From Dietzia alimentaria 72 (GTDB lineage: Bacteria > Actinomycetota > Actinomycetes > Mycobacteriales > Mycobacteriaceae), in the NCBI RefSeq assembly GCF_000226215.1, contig NZ_AGFF01000025.1, positions 94,134-158,133 of the forward strand: 64,000 nucleotides of DNA, read 5' to 3'. This document shows, in pieces, positions 25,373 through 34,576 of this stretch. Below the pieces are notes generated by a model. It did not search any database. It was not told where the DNA came from and worked only from the letters and a program-made list of their open reading frames with translations. A program made the translations under genes and the position numbers. The number at the start of each line of letters is the position of its first letter. The stretch's first letter is position 1.

Positions 25373-27880
25373 ATGGCGTCATTTCTTTACCGGATCGGCC
25401 GATCGGCCTACCTGCACAGATGGAGGTACATCGCCGCCTGGCTGCTGATCATCGTCGGCATGGGCACGGCGGCCGCAACGCTCTCGCAGCAGACCACCAG
25501 CAGTTTCGAGATCCCCGGCCTCGAGTCCATCGAGACGCAGGAGGAGATCCAGGACCGGTTCCCCGGTTCGCCGAGTCAGCTCGACATTCCGACCGGCACC
25601 GTGGTGATCCGAGCGCCGGAGGGAAGCACCCTCACCGACCCGGCGGTGTCGGAGGACGTCGACGCCTTCCTCGCGGACGTGCGGGAACTCGACTTCCTCA
25701 CCGGAACAGACGAGATCGTCAATCCCGTGCTCGCCGCGGAAGGCGTGACGCAGCAGCTGACCGAAGCCGGCGAAGAACAGGGCGCTCCGCCCGAGCAGAT
25801 CGAGGCCGACATCGCCGCGCTCAGTCCCCTGAGCGCCGACGAGACCACCGGGACCCTCGAGGTCCAGTTCGCGGCCGAGACCACGATGAGCGTCGAGCCC
25901 GAGAACCGCGAAGCCTTCGCCGACGTCGTCGCAGAGCACGAGGACGGGCTCACCATCGCCTACTCCGGCAACGCTTTTCAGGCGTCCGAGATCGGCGCCA
26001 CCGGCGAGATCATCGGCATCGCCGTGGCCGCCGTCATCCTCACCATCACCTTCGGATCGCTCATCGCGGCGGGACTTCCCCTGTTGGTCGGCGTGGTGGG
26101 CGTCGGTATCGGGATCGCGGGAATCTTCGCCGCGACCTCATTCACCGACACGATCAGCAACTTCACGCCAACCCTGGCATCCATGATCGGTCTGGCCGTG
26201 GGTATCGACTACGCACTGTTCATCGTGTCCCGGTTCCGGACGGAGCTGGTCAAACACATCGGCGGCAACGACCTACTGCCCCGAGAACTCGCGCAGCAAC
26301 TCAAGACGATCCCGCGCCGCGAACGCGCCCACCTGGCGGGACTCGCCGTGGGCAAGGCCGGCTCCGCTGTGGTGTTCGCGGGTCTGACGGTCCTCATCGC
26401 GCTCGCCGCGCTGTCGATCATCAACATCCCGTTCCTCACCGCGATGGCGCTGTCCGCCGCCGCGACCGTTGCCGTGGCCGTGCTCGTGGCCATCACACTC
26501 CTGCCCGCAGTCCTCGGTGCCGTGGGCACCAAGGTCTTCGCCGCACGCATCCCCGTCGTCAAGGCTCCAGACCCGGAGGACGAGAAGCCGACTATGGGCC
26601 TGTCGTGGGTCCGGCGAGTGCGCAAGCACCCGGTGCTGCACGCCGTCGTCGGCGTCCTCCTGCTCGGCCTCCTCGCGGTCCCGGCCGCCCAGTTGCGCCT
26701 CGCCATGCCGTCAGACGGCACGATGTCACCGGGCACTCCCAACCGCACCGCGTACGACCTCACGTCGGAGGCGTTCGGTCCCGGGCGCAACGCGCCAATG
26801 ATCGCCTTTGTGGACACGCTTGACGTGACCGAGGAGGAGCGTCCGGCCGCATGGGCCACCGCCGTGGAGGACATCCAGGCGGTCGACGGCGTGCAGAACG
26901 CCCAGATCATCGCGACCAACGAGACCGCGGACGCGGCCCAGGTGCTCATCACCCCGAAGTTCGGTGCCACGGATGAGCGCGCCGCCACGGTCCTCGACGA
27001 CATCCGGGCGAGTGTCGGACAGTTCGAGCAGCAGACCGGTGGTACCTACTCGGTCACCGGCGTCACCCCGATCTACGAGGACATCTCCGAGCGACTGTCC
27101 GAGGTGTTGCTGCCGTACATCGGGATTGTCCTGGTGCTCGCCTTCATCCTGCTCATGCTGGTGTTCCGATCCATCTGGGTGCCGCTGATCGCCGCGCTGG
27201 GCTTCAGCCTGTCGGTTGCGGCCACGTTCGGTCTGACCGTTGCGCTCTGGCAGGAGGGCTGGGGCGGCCTCGTCTCCGACCCGCAGCCGATCATCAGCTT
27301 CCTGCCGATCATCCTCATCGGCATTGTGTTCGGCCTGGCCATGGACTACCAGGTCTTCCTCGTCACCCGGATGCGCGAGGGGTGGGTCCACGGAAAGACG
27401 GCCGAGAACGCGGTGGCCAACGGGTTCAAGCACGGCGCCCGCGTCGTCACATCGGCCGCGTTGATCATGACGAGCGTCTTTGCCGCCTTCATGACGATCG
27501 ATGAGCAATTCATCAAGGTCATGGGCTTCGCGTTGGCGGTGGCGGTCCTGTTCGATGCCTTCATCGTTCGAATGACCATCATCCCGGCGGTCATGTTCCT
27601 CCTCGGGGAGCGCGCCTGGAAGATTCCGCGGTGGCTCGACCGGATACTGCCGGCCGTCGACGTCGAGGGGTCGGCGCTGGAATCGATGGAGGCCGAAGAG
27701 TCCTCTGGCCCACGCGGCTCTACCGACTCCTCGGACCCCGCTGAGGAGGCGCCCGAGCCCGCGTTGGTCAGTGGCCGCCACTCCGCCGACCACGTCGCCG
27801 ACCAGTCATCCGGCGCGGGCAAGCATGAGCGCGACGATCACGGCGGCGGTGATGGCGCCGGGAGCAGAGCAGATGGCTAG
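25373..27880 (+). CDS. MmpL family RND transporter
   Basis: 835 residues with two six-helix blocks and a periplasmic loop after each first helix. The coupling Asp-Tyr pairs are present in both halves: GLAVGIDYALFIVSRFRTE and GLAMDYQVFLVTRMREG. AGGAGG is ten bases before ATG 25373. It is shorter than MmpL3 (about 940) and ends in a hydrophilic tail rich in Ser, Glu, Asp and His (about 755-835). It probably exports a lipid or a hydrophobic drug across the inner membrane by proton motive force. The next gene, a TetR, overlaps its end by eight bases. Confidence 0.9.
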   Translation: MASFLYRIGRSAYLHRWRYIAAWLLIIVGMGTAAATLSQQTTSSFEIPGLESIETQEEIQDRFPGSPSQLDIPTGTVVIRAPEGSTLTDPAVSEDVDAFLADVRELDFLTGTDEIVNPVLAAEGVTQQLTEAGEEQGAPPEQIEADIAALSPLSADETTGTLEVQFAAETTMSVEPENREAFADVVAEHEDGLTIAYSGNAFQASEIGATGEIIGIAVAAVILTITFGSLIAAGLPLLVGVVGVGIGIAGIFAATSFTDTISNFTPTLASMIGLAVGIDYALFIVSRFRTELVKHIGGNDLLPRELAQQLKTIPRRERAHLAGLAVGKAGSAVVFAGLTVLIALAALSIINIPFLTAMALSAAATVAVAVLVAITLLPAVLGAVGTKVFAARIPVVKAPDPEDEKPTMGLSWVRRVRKHPVLHAVVGVLLLGLLAVPAAQLRLAMPSDGTMSPGTPNRTAYDLTSEAFGPGRNAPMIAFVDTLDVTEEERPAAWATAVEDIQAVDGVQNAQIIATNETADAAQVLITPKFGATDERAATVLDDIRASVGQFEQQTGGTYSVTGVTPIYEDISERLSEVLLPYIGIVLVLAFILLMLVFRSIWVPLIAALGFSLSVAATFGLTVALWQEGWGGLVSDPQPIISFLPIILIGIVFGLAMDYQVFLVTRMREGWVHGKTAENAVANGFKHGARVVTSAALIMTSVFAAFMTIDEQFIKVMGFALAVAVLFDAFIVRMTIIPAVMFLLGERAWKIPRWLDRILPAVDVEGSALESMEAEESSGPRGSTDSSDPAEEAPEPALVSGRHSADHVADQSSGAGKHERDDHGGGDGAGSRADG

Positions 27881-28496
27881 CCTGCGCGAACGCAAGAAGG
27901 CCGACACCCGCATCCGACTCTCGGTGGCCGCAGTCGAACTGCTGGTCACCGAGGGTGCGGAGGGCGCGACGGTGGCGGCTATCGCCGAGCGCGCCGGGGT
28001 CTCCGCCCGGACGTTCCATAATTACTTCGCGCATCGCGAGGACGCGTTCGTGCACTTCCTGCAGGAGCAGGTCGCCGAGTGGGTTCGACAGGTGGAGCGG
28101 GCGCCAGCGGATCTGAACCCGATCGCCGCACTTCACCGGATCATCCGGGAGCTGTACCGCCGCTCCTCGGACGACATCGATGCGGCCGAGAATCTCCTCG
28201 TGGCCGGTGAGCAGATCGGGCTCATGCTCAGCGCCGAGGCGAGAACGTGCGTCGCCGAGGAACTCCTGGAGCCGCTGTACGAGGCGGTCGGTCGCCGGTC
28301 GCCGCAGATGAGCGCGGTGCGGGTCCGTGTGCTGGTGGATCTGAGCCTGGCAGCCGGAGCCTCTGTGGTCAGGCACCATCCGCGTGGCGCCGGGCACGAC
28401 TCGACCGGACACCACGCGCCGGAGCAGGGCGCTGCAGAGAGCTATCTCGATGAGGCCTTCGGACTGCTGGAGAACGGTTCCGGAGGACTGAGCTAG
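27873..28496 (+). CDS. TetR family regulator of the mmpL operon
   Basis: 207 residues from ATG 27873, inside the end of mmpL. The helix-turn-helix is ATVAAIAERAGVSARTFHNYFAHREDAFVHFL (positions about 33-64). The ligand domain has no clear sub-family. Translational coupling to mmpL and the paired palindromes before mmpL suggest that it represses its own operon and responds to a hydrophobic ligand. Its stop codon and that of the opposing metallo-hydrolase gene share the same CTAG. Confidence 0.86.
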   Translation: MASLRERKKADTRIRLSVAAVELLVTEGAEGATVAAIAERAGVSARTFHNYFAHREDAFVHFLQEQVAEWVRQVERAPADLNPIAALHRIIRELYRRSSDDIDAAENLLVAGEQIGLMLSAEARTCVAEELLEPLYEAVGRRSPQMSAVRVRVLVDLSLAAGASVVRHHPRGAGHDSTGHHAPEQGAAESYLDEAFGLLENGSGGLS

Positions 28497-29317
28497 CGCG
28501 GGGCTGTTCGGGGACCGAAACGGACCACCTCGCCGTCGGTCCCCGCCCGGGCGCCGTGCTCGAGCAACCGCTGGGCCAACTCGCCCGGCGGCGGGTTGTG
28601 GTGGCCCAGGTGCACGGCCACCACCTTGGTCCGCTCGTCCACCGCTCCGGCCTCGCGAAGCCGCCGGAGCATCGCCCCGAAACGAGGCAGCCCCAGGTGG
28701 GCGGGGGAGATGTCCTCGCGGTCGCCGAGGGTCTCCTCCAGGAAGACCGCGTCGAAGCGGGCCCCGCGCACGGCGTCGAACCACCCGTCGTCCCACGGCC
28801 CGGTGTCGCTGGCCCACAGCAGGCGGGCGCCGCCGGGCCCGGTCACGTCGTACAGCACCGCGTCGCCGTCGCGGAACACGCGGTGACGGGCGGGCAGGAC
28901 CCGCACCTCGTACGCGCCCACCGTGAGGTGGTCACCGGCCGTGACCGGGACAAAGCGCACCGGGTCGTCGGGGCCCACCCAGGGCCGACAGGAGTCGAGG
29001 GCGTCCGCGGGGCCAAACACCTCCAGCAGGCCAGCGTCGGGGATCCACGAGCGGAACAACAACGCTTGCGGCGCGAGGTGGTCGGCGTGCGCATGCGTGA
29101 TGAGCAGATGTCTGACCGACGCCAGAGTTCGCCCGAGCCGCACGGCCGAGCTGGGCGCCTCGGGTCCGCAGTCGATCAGCAACTCGTCGTCGACGAGCGC
29201 GGAGGTCTGGCCGCGCACCACGCCGAGCCGTCTCGCCTCCCCGCACGACCCGCACCGGCAGAACGGGTTGGGCCAGCCGTCGGCCGCGCCGGTCCCCAGC
29301 AGGACGACCTCCATCAC
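28493..29317 (-). CDS. PhnP-like metallo-beta-lactamase fold hydrolase in the corrinoid operon
   Basis: 274 residues from GTG 29317 (overlap with btuD) or 273 from ATG 29314. MEVVLLGTGAADGWPNPFC followed by RCGSC gives the Cys-X-Cys-X2-Cys zinc site of PhnP-type proteins. THAHADHLAPQAL is the dimetal His-X-His-X-Asp-His motif, and WASDTGPW plus AVHLGHHNPPP supply the later ligands. PhnP cleaves cyclic ribosyl phosphates. The operon here is cobalamin-regulated, so the substrate may be a corrinoid or nucleotide-loop intermediate. That is inference. Confidence 0.82.
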   Translation of the reverse strand: MMEVVLLGTGAADGWPNPFCRCGSCGEARRLGVVRGQTSALVDDELLIDCGPEAPSSAVRLGRTLASVRHLLITHAHADHLAPQALLFRSWIPDAGLLEVFGPADALDSCRPWVGPDDPVRFVPVTAGDHLTVGAYEVRVLPARHRVFRDGDAVLYDVTGPGGARLLWASDTGPWDDGWFDAVRGARFDAVFLEETLGDREDISPAHLGLPRFGAMLRRLREAGAVDERTKVVAVHLGHHNPPPGELAQRLLEHGARAGTDGEVVRFGPRTAPR

Positions 29318-30114
29318 GCCCCCGGCTCGCGAAGCGGCAGCACCGCGGGGCCGTCCCGGCGGCTGAGGACCTCCACGCGCGCTCCGTACACCTGCGCTAC
29401 GCGTTCGACGGTGAGAACCTCCTCGGGTGGGCCCTCGGAGACCACCCGGCCCCGGTCGAGCAACACCAGCCGCTCCCCGTAGTGGGCGGCCGACGTGAGA
29501 TCGTGCATGGCCGCCAGCACGGTCAGGCCGCTCTCCCGGCGCATGCTGTCGACCAGGTCGAGCACCTGCTGCTGGTGACCGATGTCCAGCGCGCTCGTGG
29601 GCTCATCGAGCAGCAGGACCCGCGGCTCCTGCGCCAAGGATCGGGCCAGCACCACACGCTGCAGCTCGCCGCCGGACAGCGTGGTGGCGATGCGGGAGGC
29701 GAGGTCCTGCAGGCCCAGGCGGTCGATCACGCGGTCCACGATCTCGTGGTCGCGCGCGGTCTCGGTACCAAAGCGGGCGATGTGGGGGGTGCGCCCGAGG
29801 TGGATGAGCTCACGGGCGGTGACCCCCTCCGGCACTACCGGGCGCTGGGGCATCATCGCCACGGTCCGCGCCACCCTGCGTCGACCCGCCCGACGCGGGG
29901 CCAGCCCGTCGACCTCGAGGTGGCCTTCGGCCGGGATGAGGCCGGCCAGTGCGAACAGCAACGTCGTCTTACCCGAGCCGTTGGGGCCCACCAGGGAGAC
30001 CCAGGATCCCGCTTCCACGGTCAGGTCGATGCCGTGCAGGATGTCGGTGCGGTCCCGTGTGACGCGCAGGTCACTGCAGGCCAGGGCGTACGACGCCCGC
30101 GGGGTGGTGCTCAT
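29314..30114 (-). CDS. btuD: Cobalamin/corrinoid ABC transporter ATP-binding protein
   Basis: 266 residues from ATG 30114 (ATGA overlap with btuC). Walker A GPNGSGKTTLL, Q-loop MMPQRPVVPEG, signature TLSGGELQRVVLARSL, Walker B RVLLLDEPTSALD and switch His in AAMHDLTSAAHYG. It belongs to the FecE/BtuD group that powers type II importers. Its place in a btuF-btuC-btuD order under a cobalamin riboswitch supports vitamin B12 or cobinamide uptake. Confidence 0.88.
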   Translation of the reverse strand: MSTTPRASYALACSDLRVTRDRTDILHGIDLTVEAGSWVSLVGPNGSGKTTLLFALAGLIPAEGHLEVDGLAPRRAGRRRVARTVAMMPQRPVVPEGVTARELIHLGRTPHIARFGTETARDHEIVDRVIDRLGLQDLASRIATTLSGGELQRVVLARSLAQEPRVLLLDEPTSALDIGHQQQVLDLVDSMRRESGLTVLAAMHDLTSAAHYGERLVLLDRGRVVSEGPPEEVLTVERVAQVYGARVEVLSRRDGPAVLPLREPGA

Positions 30115-31139
30115 ATGTGCCCCCGGCTCCGGCGCAGGACGATCAGGAAGAACGGGGCGCCGATAGCCGCGGTCACCACGCCGATGGGCAGCTCGGCCGG
30201 GCTCATCGCCGTGCGGGCCACGACGTCGGCGAGGATGAGAAAGGTGGCGCCGGTCAGCAGCGACACCGGCAGCAGCAACCGGTGCCCCGGGCCGATGAGC
30301 ATGCGCACGGCGTGCGGGATGACGATGCCCACGAACCCGATGAGGCCGGACACCGAGACCACCGCCGCAGTACCGAGCGTCGCCACGCTGATGAGCACCA
30401 GCCGTACCCGCGCCGGGGCGATCCCGAGGGTCGCGGCCTCCGCGTCGCCGACCGCCATCACGTCGAGGGTGCGCCGGAAAAGGGCGATCACCGCCACCGA
30501 CAGGATCACGTAGGGCAGCACTGTCCGCACGTCGGCCCACCCGCTGGTCGTGAGTCGGCCGAGCATCCACGAGTACACCTGCCGCAGTGTGTCGTCGTGG
30601 CGTTGCATGAAGAACGTCTGGATGGCGCTGGCGAACGCCGCCACGGCGACGCCGGCGAGGATGATGACGACCTCGCTGCGACCACCGCCGACGCTGCGCC
30701 CCAGCGTGTAGGTCGCAAGCACCGCGATCATGCCGCCGGCAAACGCTGCGGGCGGCACCAACGCCGATCCCATCGCGCCGCCCGCGACGATGGCCAGGGT
30801 CGCGCCGAGGCCTGCGCCGCTGGACACGCCCAGCAGGTACGGGTCGGCGAGCGGGTTGCGGAACACGCCCTGGTAGGTGGCGCCGGCGATCGCCAACATC
30901 GCGCCGACGATCGCGCCCAGCACCACCCGTGGGATGCGGATCTCCCACAGGATGACCTGCTGGCGGGCGGTGAATCCGGAGTCCACGTCGATCAGTGGCA
31001 GCCGGTCGACCAACTCGAGCACCACGCCGCCGGGGGTGAGCCCGGCCGGGCCGATGAGCGTGCCCAGCAGGACGGCCGCGGCCAGGAGCAATGTCGCCCC
31101 GCCCAGCACCAGGGCGTGGCGGGGCGACGGGCGGGTCAC
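30111..31139 (-). CDS. btuC: Cobalamin/corrinoid ABC transporter permease
   Basis: 342 residues from GTG 31139 (GTGA overlap with btuF). FecCD/BtuC family with about ten membrane helices: LWEIRIPRVVLGAIVGAMLAIAGATYQGVFRNPLADPYLLGVSSGAGLG spans residues about 65-113, and the coupling helix near GDAEAATLGIAPARVRL contacts the ATPase. SGLIGFVGIVIPHAVRMLIGPGHRLLLP is the usual C-terminal signature. Inner-membrane half of the importer. Confidence 0.88.
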   Translation of the reverse strand: MTRPSPRHALVLGGATLLLAAAVLLGTLIGPAGLTPGGVVLELVDRLPLIDVDSGFTARQQVILWEIRIPRVVLGAIVGAMLAIAGATYQGVFRNPLADPYLLGVSSGAGLGATLAIVAGGAMGSALVPPAAFAGGMIAVLATYTLGRSVGGGRSEVVIILAGVAVAAFASAIQTFFMQRHDDTLRQVYSWMLGRLTTSGWADVRTVLPYVILSVAVIALFRRTLDVMAVGDAEAATLGIAPARVRLVLISVATLGTAAVVSVSGLIGFVGIVIPHAVRMLIGPGHRLLLPVSLLTGATFLILADVVARTAMSPAELPIGVVTAAIGAPFFLIVLRRSRGHI

Positions 31140-32053
31140 GGGGCGGGCTGGTTCGCGGGGATCTGCCCGACGATCGCGGCGACCTCGCGCATGAAGTCCA
31201 CCACGCGCGGGCCCCACCGGCTGGCCAGGTCTTCATCCACCAGGTGGACGCGGCCCTCGCGCACCGCGGTCAGGCCGTCCCAGCCCGGCCGCTCGGCGAC
31301 GGTCTCGGGAGTGGCGCCGCAGCACTGGCCGTCGGCGAGGAACACGACATCCGGGTCGGTCTCGAGGATGAGCTCCTCGGACAGTTGGGGGTAGGCGTCG
31401 TCGCCGGTCGCGACGGAGGTCAGGCCGAGCTGGGAGTACACCTCGCCGATGAAAGTGGCGTCGGTGACGGTGTAGTAGGTGTCGTCGAGCTCGTGGAAGT
31501 ACGTCAGCGGGCTCTCGCGCTCCGGAACCGAGGCGACGATCTCGTCAATCTCCCCCTGCATCCGCGAGACGAGTTCGGCGGCCTCGCCGATGTGTCCGGT
31601 GGCGGCGCCGACCTGCTCGAGCTGGGTGTAGGTGTCGTCGAGGGTCTGAGCGGCCGGCAGCTGCAGCACCTCGACGCCGGAACGTTCGAGCCCGTCCACG
31701 ATGTCGCCGGAGTCGTCGGAGAGCACCACGAGGTCCGGTGCGTACCCCAGGATGGCCTCGAGGTTGGGCGTGTAGCCGGACAGCTCGGTGACCGGGGCTT
31801 CCTCCGGGTAGTCGGAGCGCTCGTCCACAGCCACGACCTGCTCCCCGGCGCCCACGGCATAGAGCATCTCGGTGGTGGTGGGGGCGAGCGAGACGATCGC
31901 CTGTGGTTCGCCTGCCGCTGTGGTGGTCTGGTCCGCCGGGGCCGCGTCATCGTCGGCGGTGCCGCTGCACGCCGAGGCGACCAGCGCGACTGCGGCCAGC
32001 GTGGCGGCGAGCATCGTGCGGGTTCGGGGCCGCCGGGTTCGTGGGTGGTGCAT
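31136..32053 (-). CDS. btuF: Cobalamin/corrinoid ABC transporter substrate-binding lipoprotein
   Basis: 305 residues from ATG 32053 with GGAGGA four to five bases upstream. A signal peptide with VALVASACSG (lipobox-like, Cys expected to be lipidated) precedes a Thr-rich linker. AIVSLAPTTTEMLYAVGAGEQVVAVDERSDYPEEA is the BtuF-type first lobe, followed by PDLVVLSDDSG; the late part has RPGWDGLTAVREGRVHLVDEDLASRWGPRV. It is the first gene after the riboswitch and captures corrinoid outside the membrane. Confidence 0.88.
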   Translation of the reverse strand: MHHPRTRRPRTRTMLAATLAAVALVASACSGTADDDAAPADQTTTAAGEPQAIVSLAPTTTEMLYAVGAGEQVVAVDERSDYPEEAPVTELSGYTPNLEAILGYAPDLVVLSDDSGDIVDGLERSGVEVLQLPAAQTLDDTYTQLEQVGAATGHIGEAAELVSRMQGEIDEIVASVPERESPLTYFHELDDTYYTVTDATFIGEVYSQLGLTSVATGDDAYPQLSEELILETDPDVVFLADGQCCGATPETVAERPGWDGLTAVREGRVHLVDEDLASRWGPRVVDFMREVAAIVGQIPANQPAP

Positions 32054-32139
32054 GACATCCTCCGGGGGTCGGAGGACGAAAACAGCTCGGCTGCGACGAG
32101 GGCGCCGCGGCACGCAACCGTCCTTCGTCCGAGGTCAGT

Positions 32140-32275
32140 TCGTACAGCGCCGCGGTACCGGCCGACCTGGCTCGCCCACTCAAAGTGGGATCACAGTTGC
32201 GGGACAGCGTCGGCATCTCACCGACTTCCACCGCGTACCACGGGTGTCCGGCGCGGTGGCCGGACCATCTGAGGG
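32140..32275 (-). promoter_or_regulatory. Cobalamin (B12) riboswitch
   Basis: On the minus strand: CGGTGAGA (RC of 32217-32224), then GCTGTCCCGCAACTGT (RC of 32193-32208, the conserved core with the B12-box region), then GAGCCAGGTCGGC near 32161-32174. This order is the adenosylcobalamin riboswitch signature. It ends about 90 bases before btuF, leaving room for a regulatory hairpin. Exact borders are estimated. Confidence 0.92.
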
Positions 32276-32396
32276 TAGCCGAGCAGCGGACCGGCAGCGG
32301 AACCGTTTGATGGTGGCCTGCCGCCGCGCGGGTGGCGGGTCCGGTGGTCGGGGAGAATCGGCGCGGACCACAACGCAGCCGGGGAAGGACCACCAG

Positions 32397-32810
32397 ATGA
32401 CGACGACGAGTTCTGCAGGCGAGGGGCCTTCGGCCGAGGATCTGCGGTCGCGGGGTTTTGCGACCAGGCGCGAGGTGATGAGCGACGCCTTTGTCGACCG
32501 CGCCATGGACCGGGCGGCCGGGACGGCCTCGGAGGCGATCCAGCACGTGGTCACCGAGAACGTCTGGGGCAACATCTGGAACCGGTCCGGGCTCGGTCGG
32601 CGTGACCGCAGTCTGCTCAACATCGGGATGCTCGTGGCACTGCGCGCGGAGGCCGAGTTGGCCGGTCACGTGCGCGGCGGGCTGACCAACGGGCTGTCCC
32701 GGGAGGAGATCACCGAGGCGGTGATCCACGCGTCGGGGTATTGCGGTGCGCCGGCGGCACTGGCCGCGATGAAGATCGTCCAGGCGGTCTTCGACGAGCT
32801 CGACGACTAG
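32397..32810 (+). CDS. Carboxymuconolactone decarboxylase family protein
   Basis: 137 residues, ATG 32397 after GGGGAAGGA. It has the PcaC-like layout: RGFATRREVMSDAFVDRAMD, NVWGNIWNRSGLGRRDRSLLNIGMLVAL, ELAGHVRGGLTNGLSREEITEAVIHASGYCGAPAALAA. PcaC decarboxylates 4-carboxymuconolactone in the beta-ketoadipate pathway, but no other pca gene is near and many relatives are peroxidase-like. The region between this start and btuF (343 bases) otherwise holds only the riboswitch and leader. Confidence 0.85.
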   Translation: MTTTSSAGEGPSAEDLRSRGFATRREVMSDAFVDRAMDRAAGTASEAIQHVVTENVWGNIWNRSGLGRRDRSLLNIGMLVALRAEAELAGHVRGGLTNGLSREEITEAVIHASGYCGAPAALAAMKIVQAVFDELDD

Positions 32811-32910
32811 TCGCCCAGGGAGACCCGGGAACGTCGTGTAAAGCGGGTAGCCTCAGACCAAAGAGTGACATACGACACCCCTAAGCGACCCCTCGACAGG
32901 AGCACCCCTC

Positions 32911-34545
32911 ATGCGCAGCACGATGATGCCGGAGCAGCTGAACATCAGCACCATCCTCGAATTCGGCGCGACCGTCCACAAGAACGCGGTGATCAGCACC
33001 TGGACCGGCGAGGAAACACGAAAGATCTCCTTCGGGGAGATGGGCAAGCGGGCCGCGCAGCTCGCCCACGCCCTTCGTTCGCTGGGTATCGATGGTGACC
33101 AGCGGGTCGCCACGTTCCAGTGGAACAACTCCGAGCACATGGAGGCGTACCTGGCGATCCCGTCGATGGGCGCCGTGCTGCACCCGCTCAACATCCGGCT
33201 GTTCCCGGATCAGCTCGAGTTCGTGGCCAACCACGCCGAGGACAAGGTCGTCATCGTCGACCCGACCCTGGTGCCGCTGCTGCAGCCGCTGCTGCCGCGA
33301 CTGTCCACCGTCGAGCACGTGATCGTCACCGGAGGCGGCGCGGGCACGCTCGAGGCGCCGGAGGGGATGCAGGTCCACGACTACGATGCCCTGCTCGCCG
33401 CTCAGCCGACCGAGTTCGAGTGGCCCGAGGTGGACGAGAATTCCGGTGCCGCGATGTGTTACACCTCGGGCACCACGGGTGACCCGAAGGGTGTCGTCTA
33501 CTCGCATCGCTCCATCTATCTGCATTCGATGCAGGTGTGCATGTCTGACGGCATGGACATCTCGGTTGACGACAACGTGCTGGCGATCGTGCCGATGTTC
33601 CACGCCATGTCCTGGGGACTCCCCTACGCCGCGTTCATGGTGGGCGCCTCACTGCTCATGCCGGAGCGCTTCCTCCAGCCCGAACCACTCGCGGCGATGA
33701 TCGCCAGCGAACGCCCCACGCTCGCGGCTGCAGTGCCCACGATCTGGCAGGCACTCGACGCCTACAGCGTGGAGCATCCCGTGGACATGTCGAGCTTCCG
33801 CGCCGTCGTGGTGGGGGGCAGTTCCTGCCCGCCGTCCCTGATCCGCAAGTTCAAAGAGAACTACGGGATCAACATCATCCACGCATGGGGGATGACGGAG
33901 ACCTCGCCGCTCGGGACCCTGTCCCGCCCCCGCGCGGACATGCCGGAAGAAAAGCAGTTCCAGCTGCGCACCACCCAGGGGCGGTTCGTCGCCGGGGTCC
34001 GGGCGCGGATCGTCGACGACGCCGGCGAGGAGATGCCCTGGGACGGCGAGTCGGTCGGTGAACTCCAGGTCCGGGGCCCGTGGATCACCGGCAGCTACTA
34101 CAAGGTGGACAAGTCGGACTCGTTCGACGACGGCTGGCTACGCACCGGCGACGTCGGCTACGTCCTCCCCGAGGCCTTCCTCCAGCTCACCGACCGCGCC
34201 AAGGACATCATCAAGTCCGGCGGCGAGTGGATCTCCTCCGTTGAGGTGGAGAACTATCTCCTCGAGCACCCGGCTGTCGCCGAGGCCGCGGTGATCGGTA
34301 TCCCCGACCCCAAGTGGGACGAGCGGCCCCTGGCCACCGTCGTGATCAAGGACGGCGTCCCGGATCCGGACGTCGAGGATCTACGCGCGCACCTGGAGAC
34401 CAAGATGGCCAAGTGGCAGGTGCCGGAGAAGTTCGCCTTTGTCGACGAGATCCCCAAGACCTCCGTCGGCAAGCTCGACAAGAAGCGCATCCGCGTCTCG
34501 CACGCCGACGGCGAGCTCGAGGTCATCAACGCGCTACAGAAGTAG
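32911..34545 (+). CDS. Fatty-acyl-CoA synthetase (AMP-forming), AlkK/FadD type
   Basis: 544 residues. The AMP-binding P-loop is [12 protein letters not shown] (184-195); later motifs are [30 protein letters not shown] and [18 protein letters not shown]; and the catalytic Lys is in [13 protein letters not shown] near the C-terminus. It matches medium/long-chain fatty-acid ligases. It converts fatty acid, ATP and CoA to acyl-CoA and feeds beta-oxidation. ATG 32911 has ACAGGAG upstream and TAGCCT at 32848-32853 as a possible -10. It ends 31 bases from the opposing P450 stop, with no clear terminator. Confidence 0.9.
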   Translation: MRSTMMPEQLNISTILEFGATVHKNAVISTWTGEETRKISFGEMGKRAAQLAHALRSLGIDGDQRVATFQWNNSEHMEAYLAIPSMGAVLHPLNIRLFPDQLEFVANHAEDKVVIVDPTLVPLLQPLLPRLSTVEHVIVTGGGAGTLEAPEGMQVHDYDALLAAQPTEFEWPEVDENSGAAMCYTSGTTGDPKGVVYSHRSIYLHSMQVCMSDGMDISVDDNVLAIVPMFHAMSWGLPYAAFMVGASLLMPERFLQPEPLAAMIASERPTLAAAVPTIWQALDAYSVEHPVDMSSFRAVVVGGSSCPPSLIRKFKENYGINIIHAWGMTETSPLGTLSRPRADMPEEKQFQLRTTQGRFVAGVRARIVDDAGEEMPWDGESVGELQVRGPWITGSYYKVDKSDSFDDGWLRTGDVGYVLPEAFLQLTDRAKDIIKSGGEWISSVEVENYLLEHPAVAEAAVIGIPDPKWDERPLATVVIKDGVPDPDVEDLRAHLETKMAKWQVPEKFAFVDEIPKTSVGKLDKKRIRVSHADGELEVINALQK

Positions 34546-34576
34546 GCCCGACCCGCGTGGGCGGTGGTCGCCGGGG

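Noticed and set aside
25291..26823. 510-codon open frame overlapping the start of mmpL
   Set aside because: Arg/Gly/Pro-rich antisense-like text without domains. The mmpL frame has both Asp-Tyr motifs and a strong RBS.
29314..31236. One 640-codon open frame on the minus strand covering the btuC region and btuD, as if a fusion protein
   Set aside because: Only the part from 30114 has ABC ATPase motifs. The upstream part is Arg/Gly/Pro-rich out-of-frame text over btuC, which is itself well conserved in another frame.
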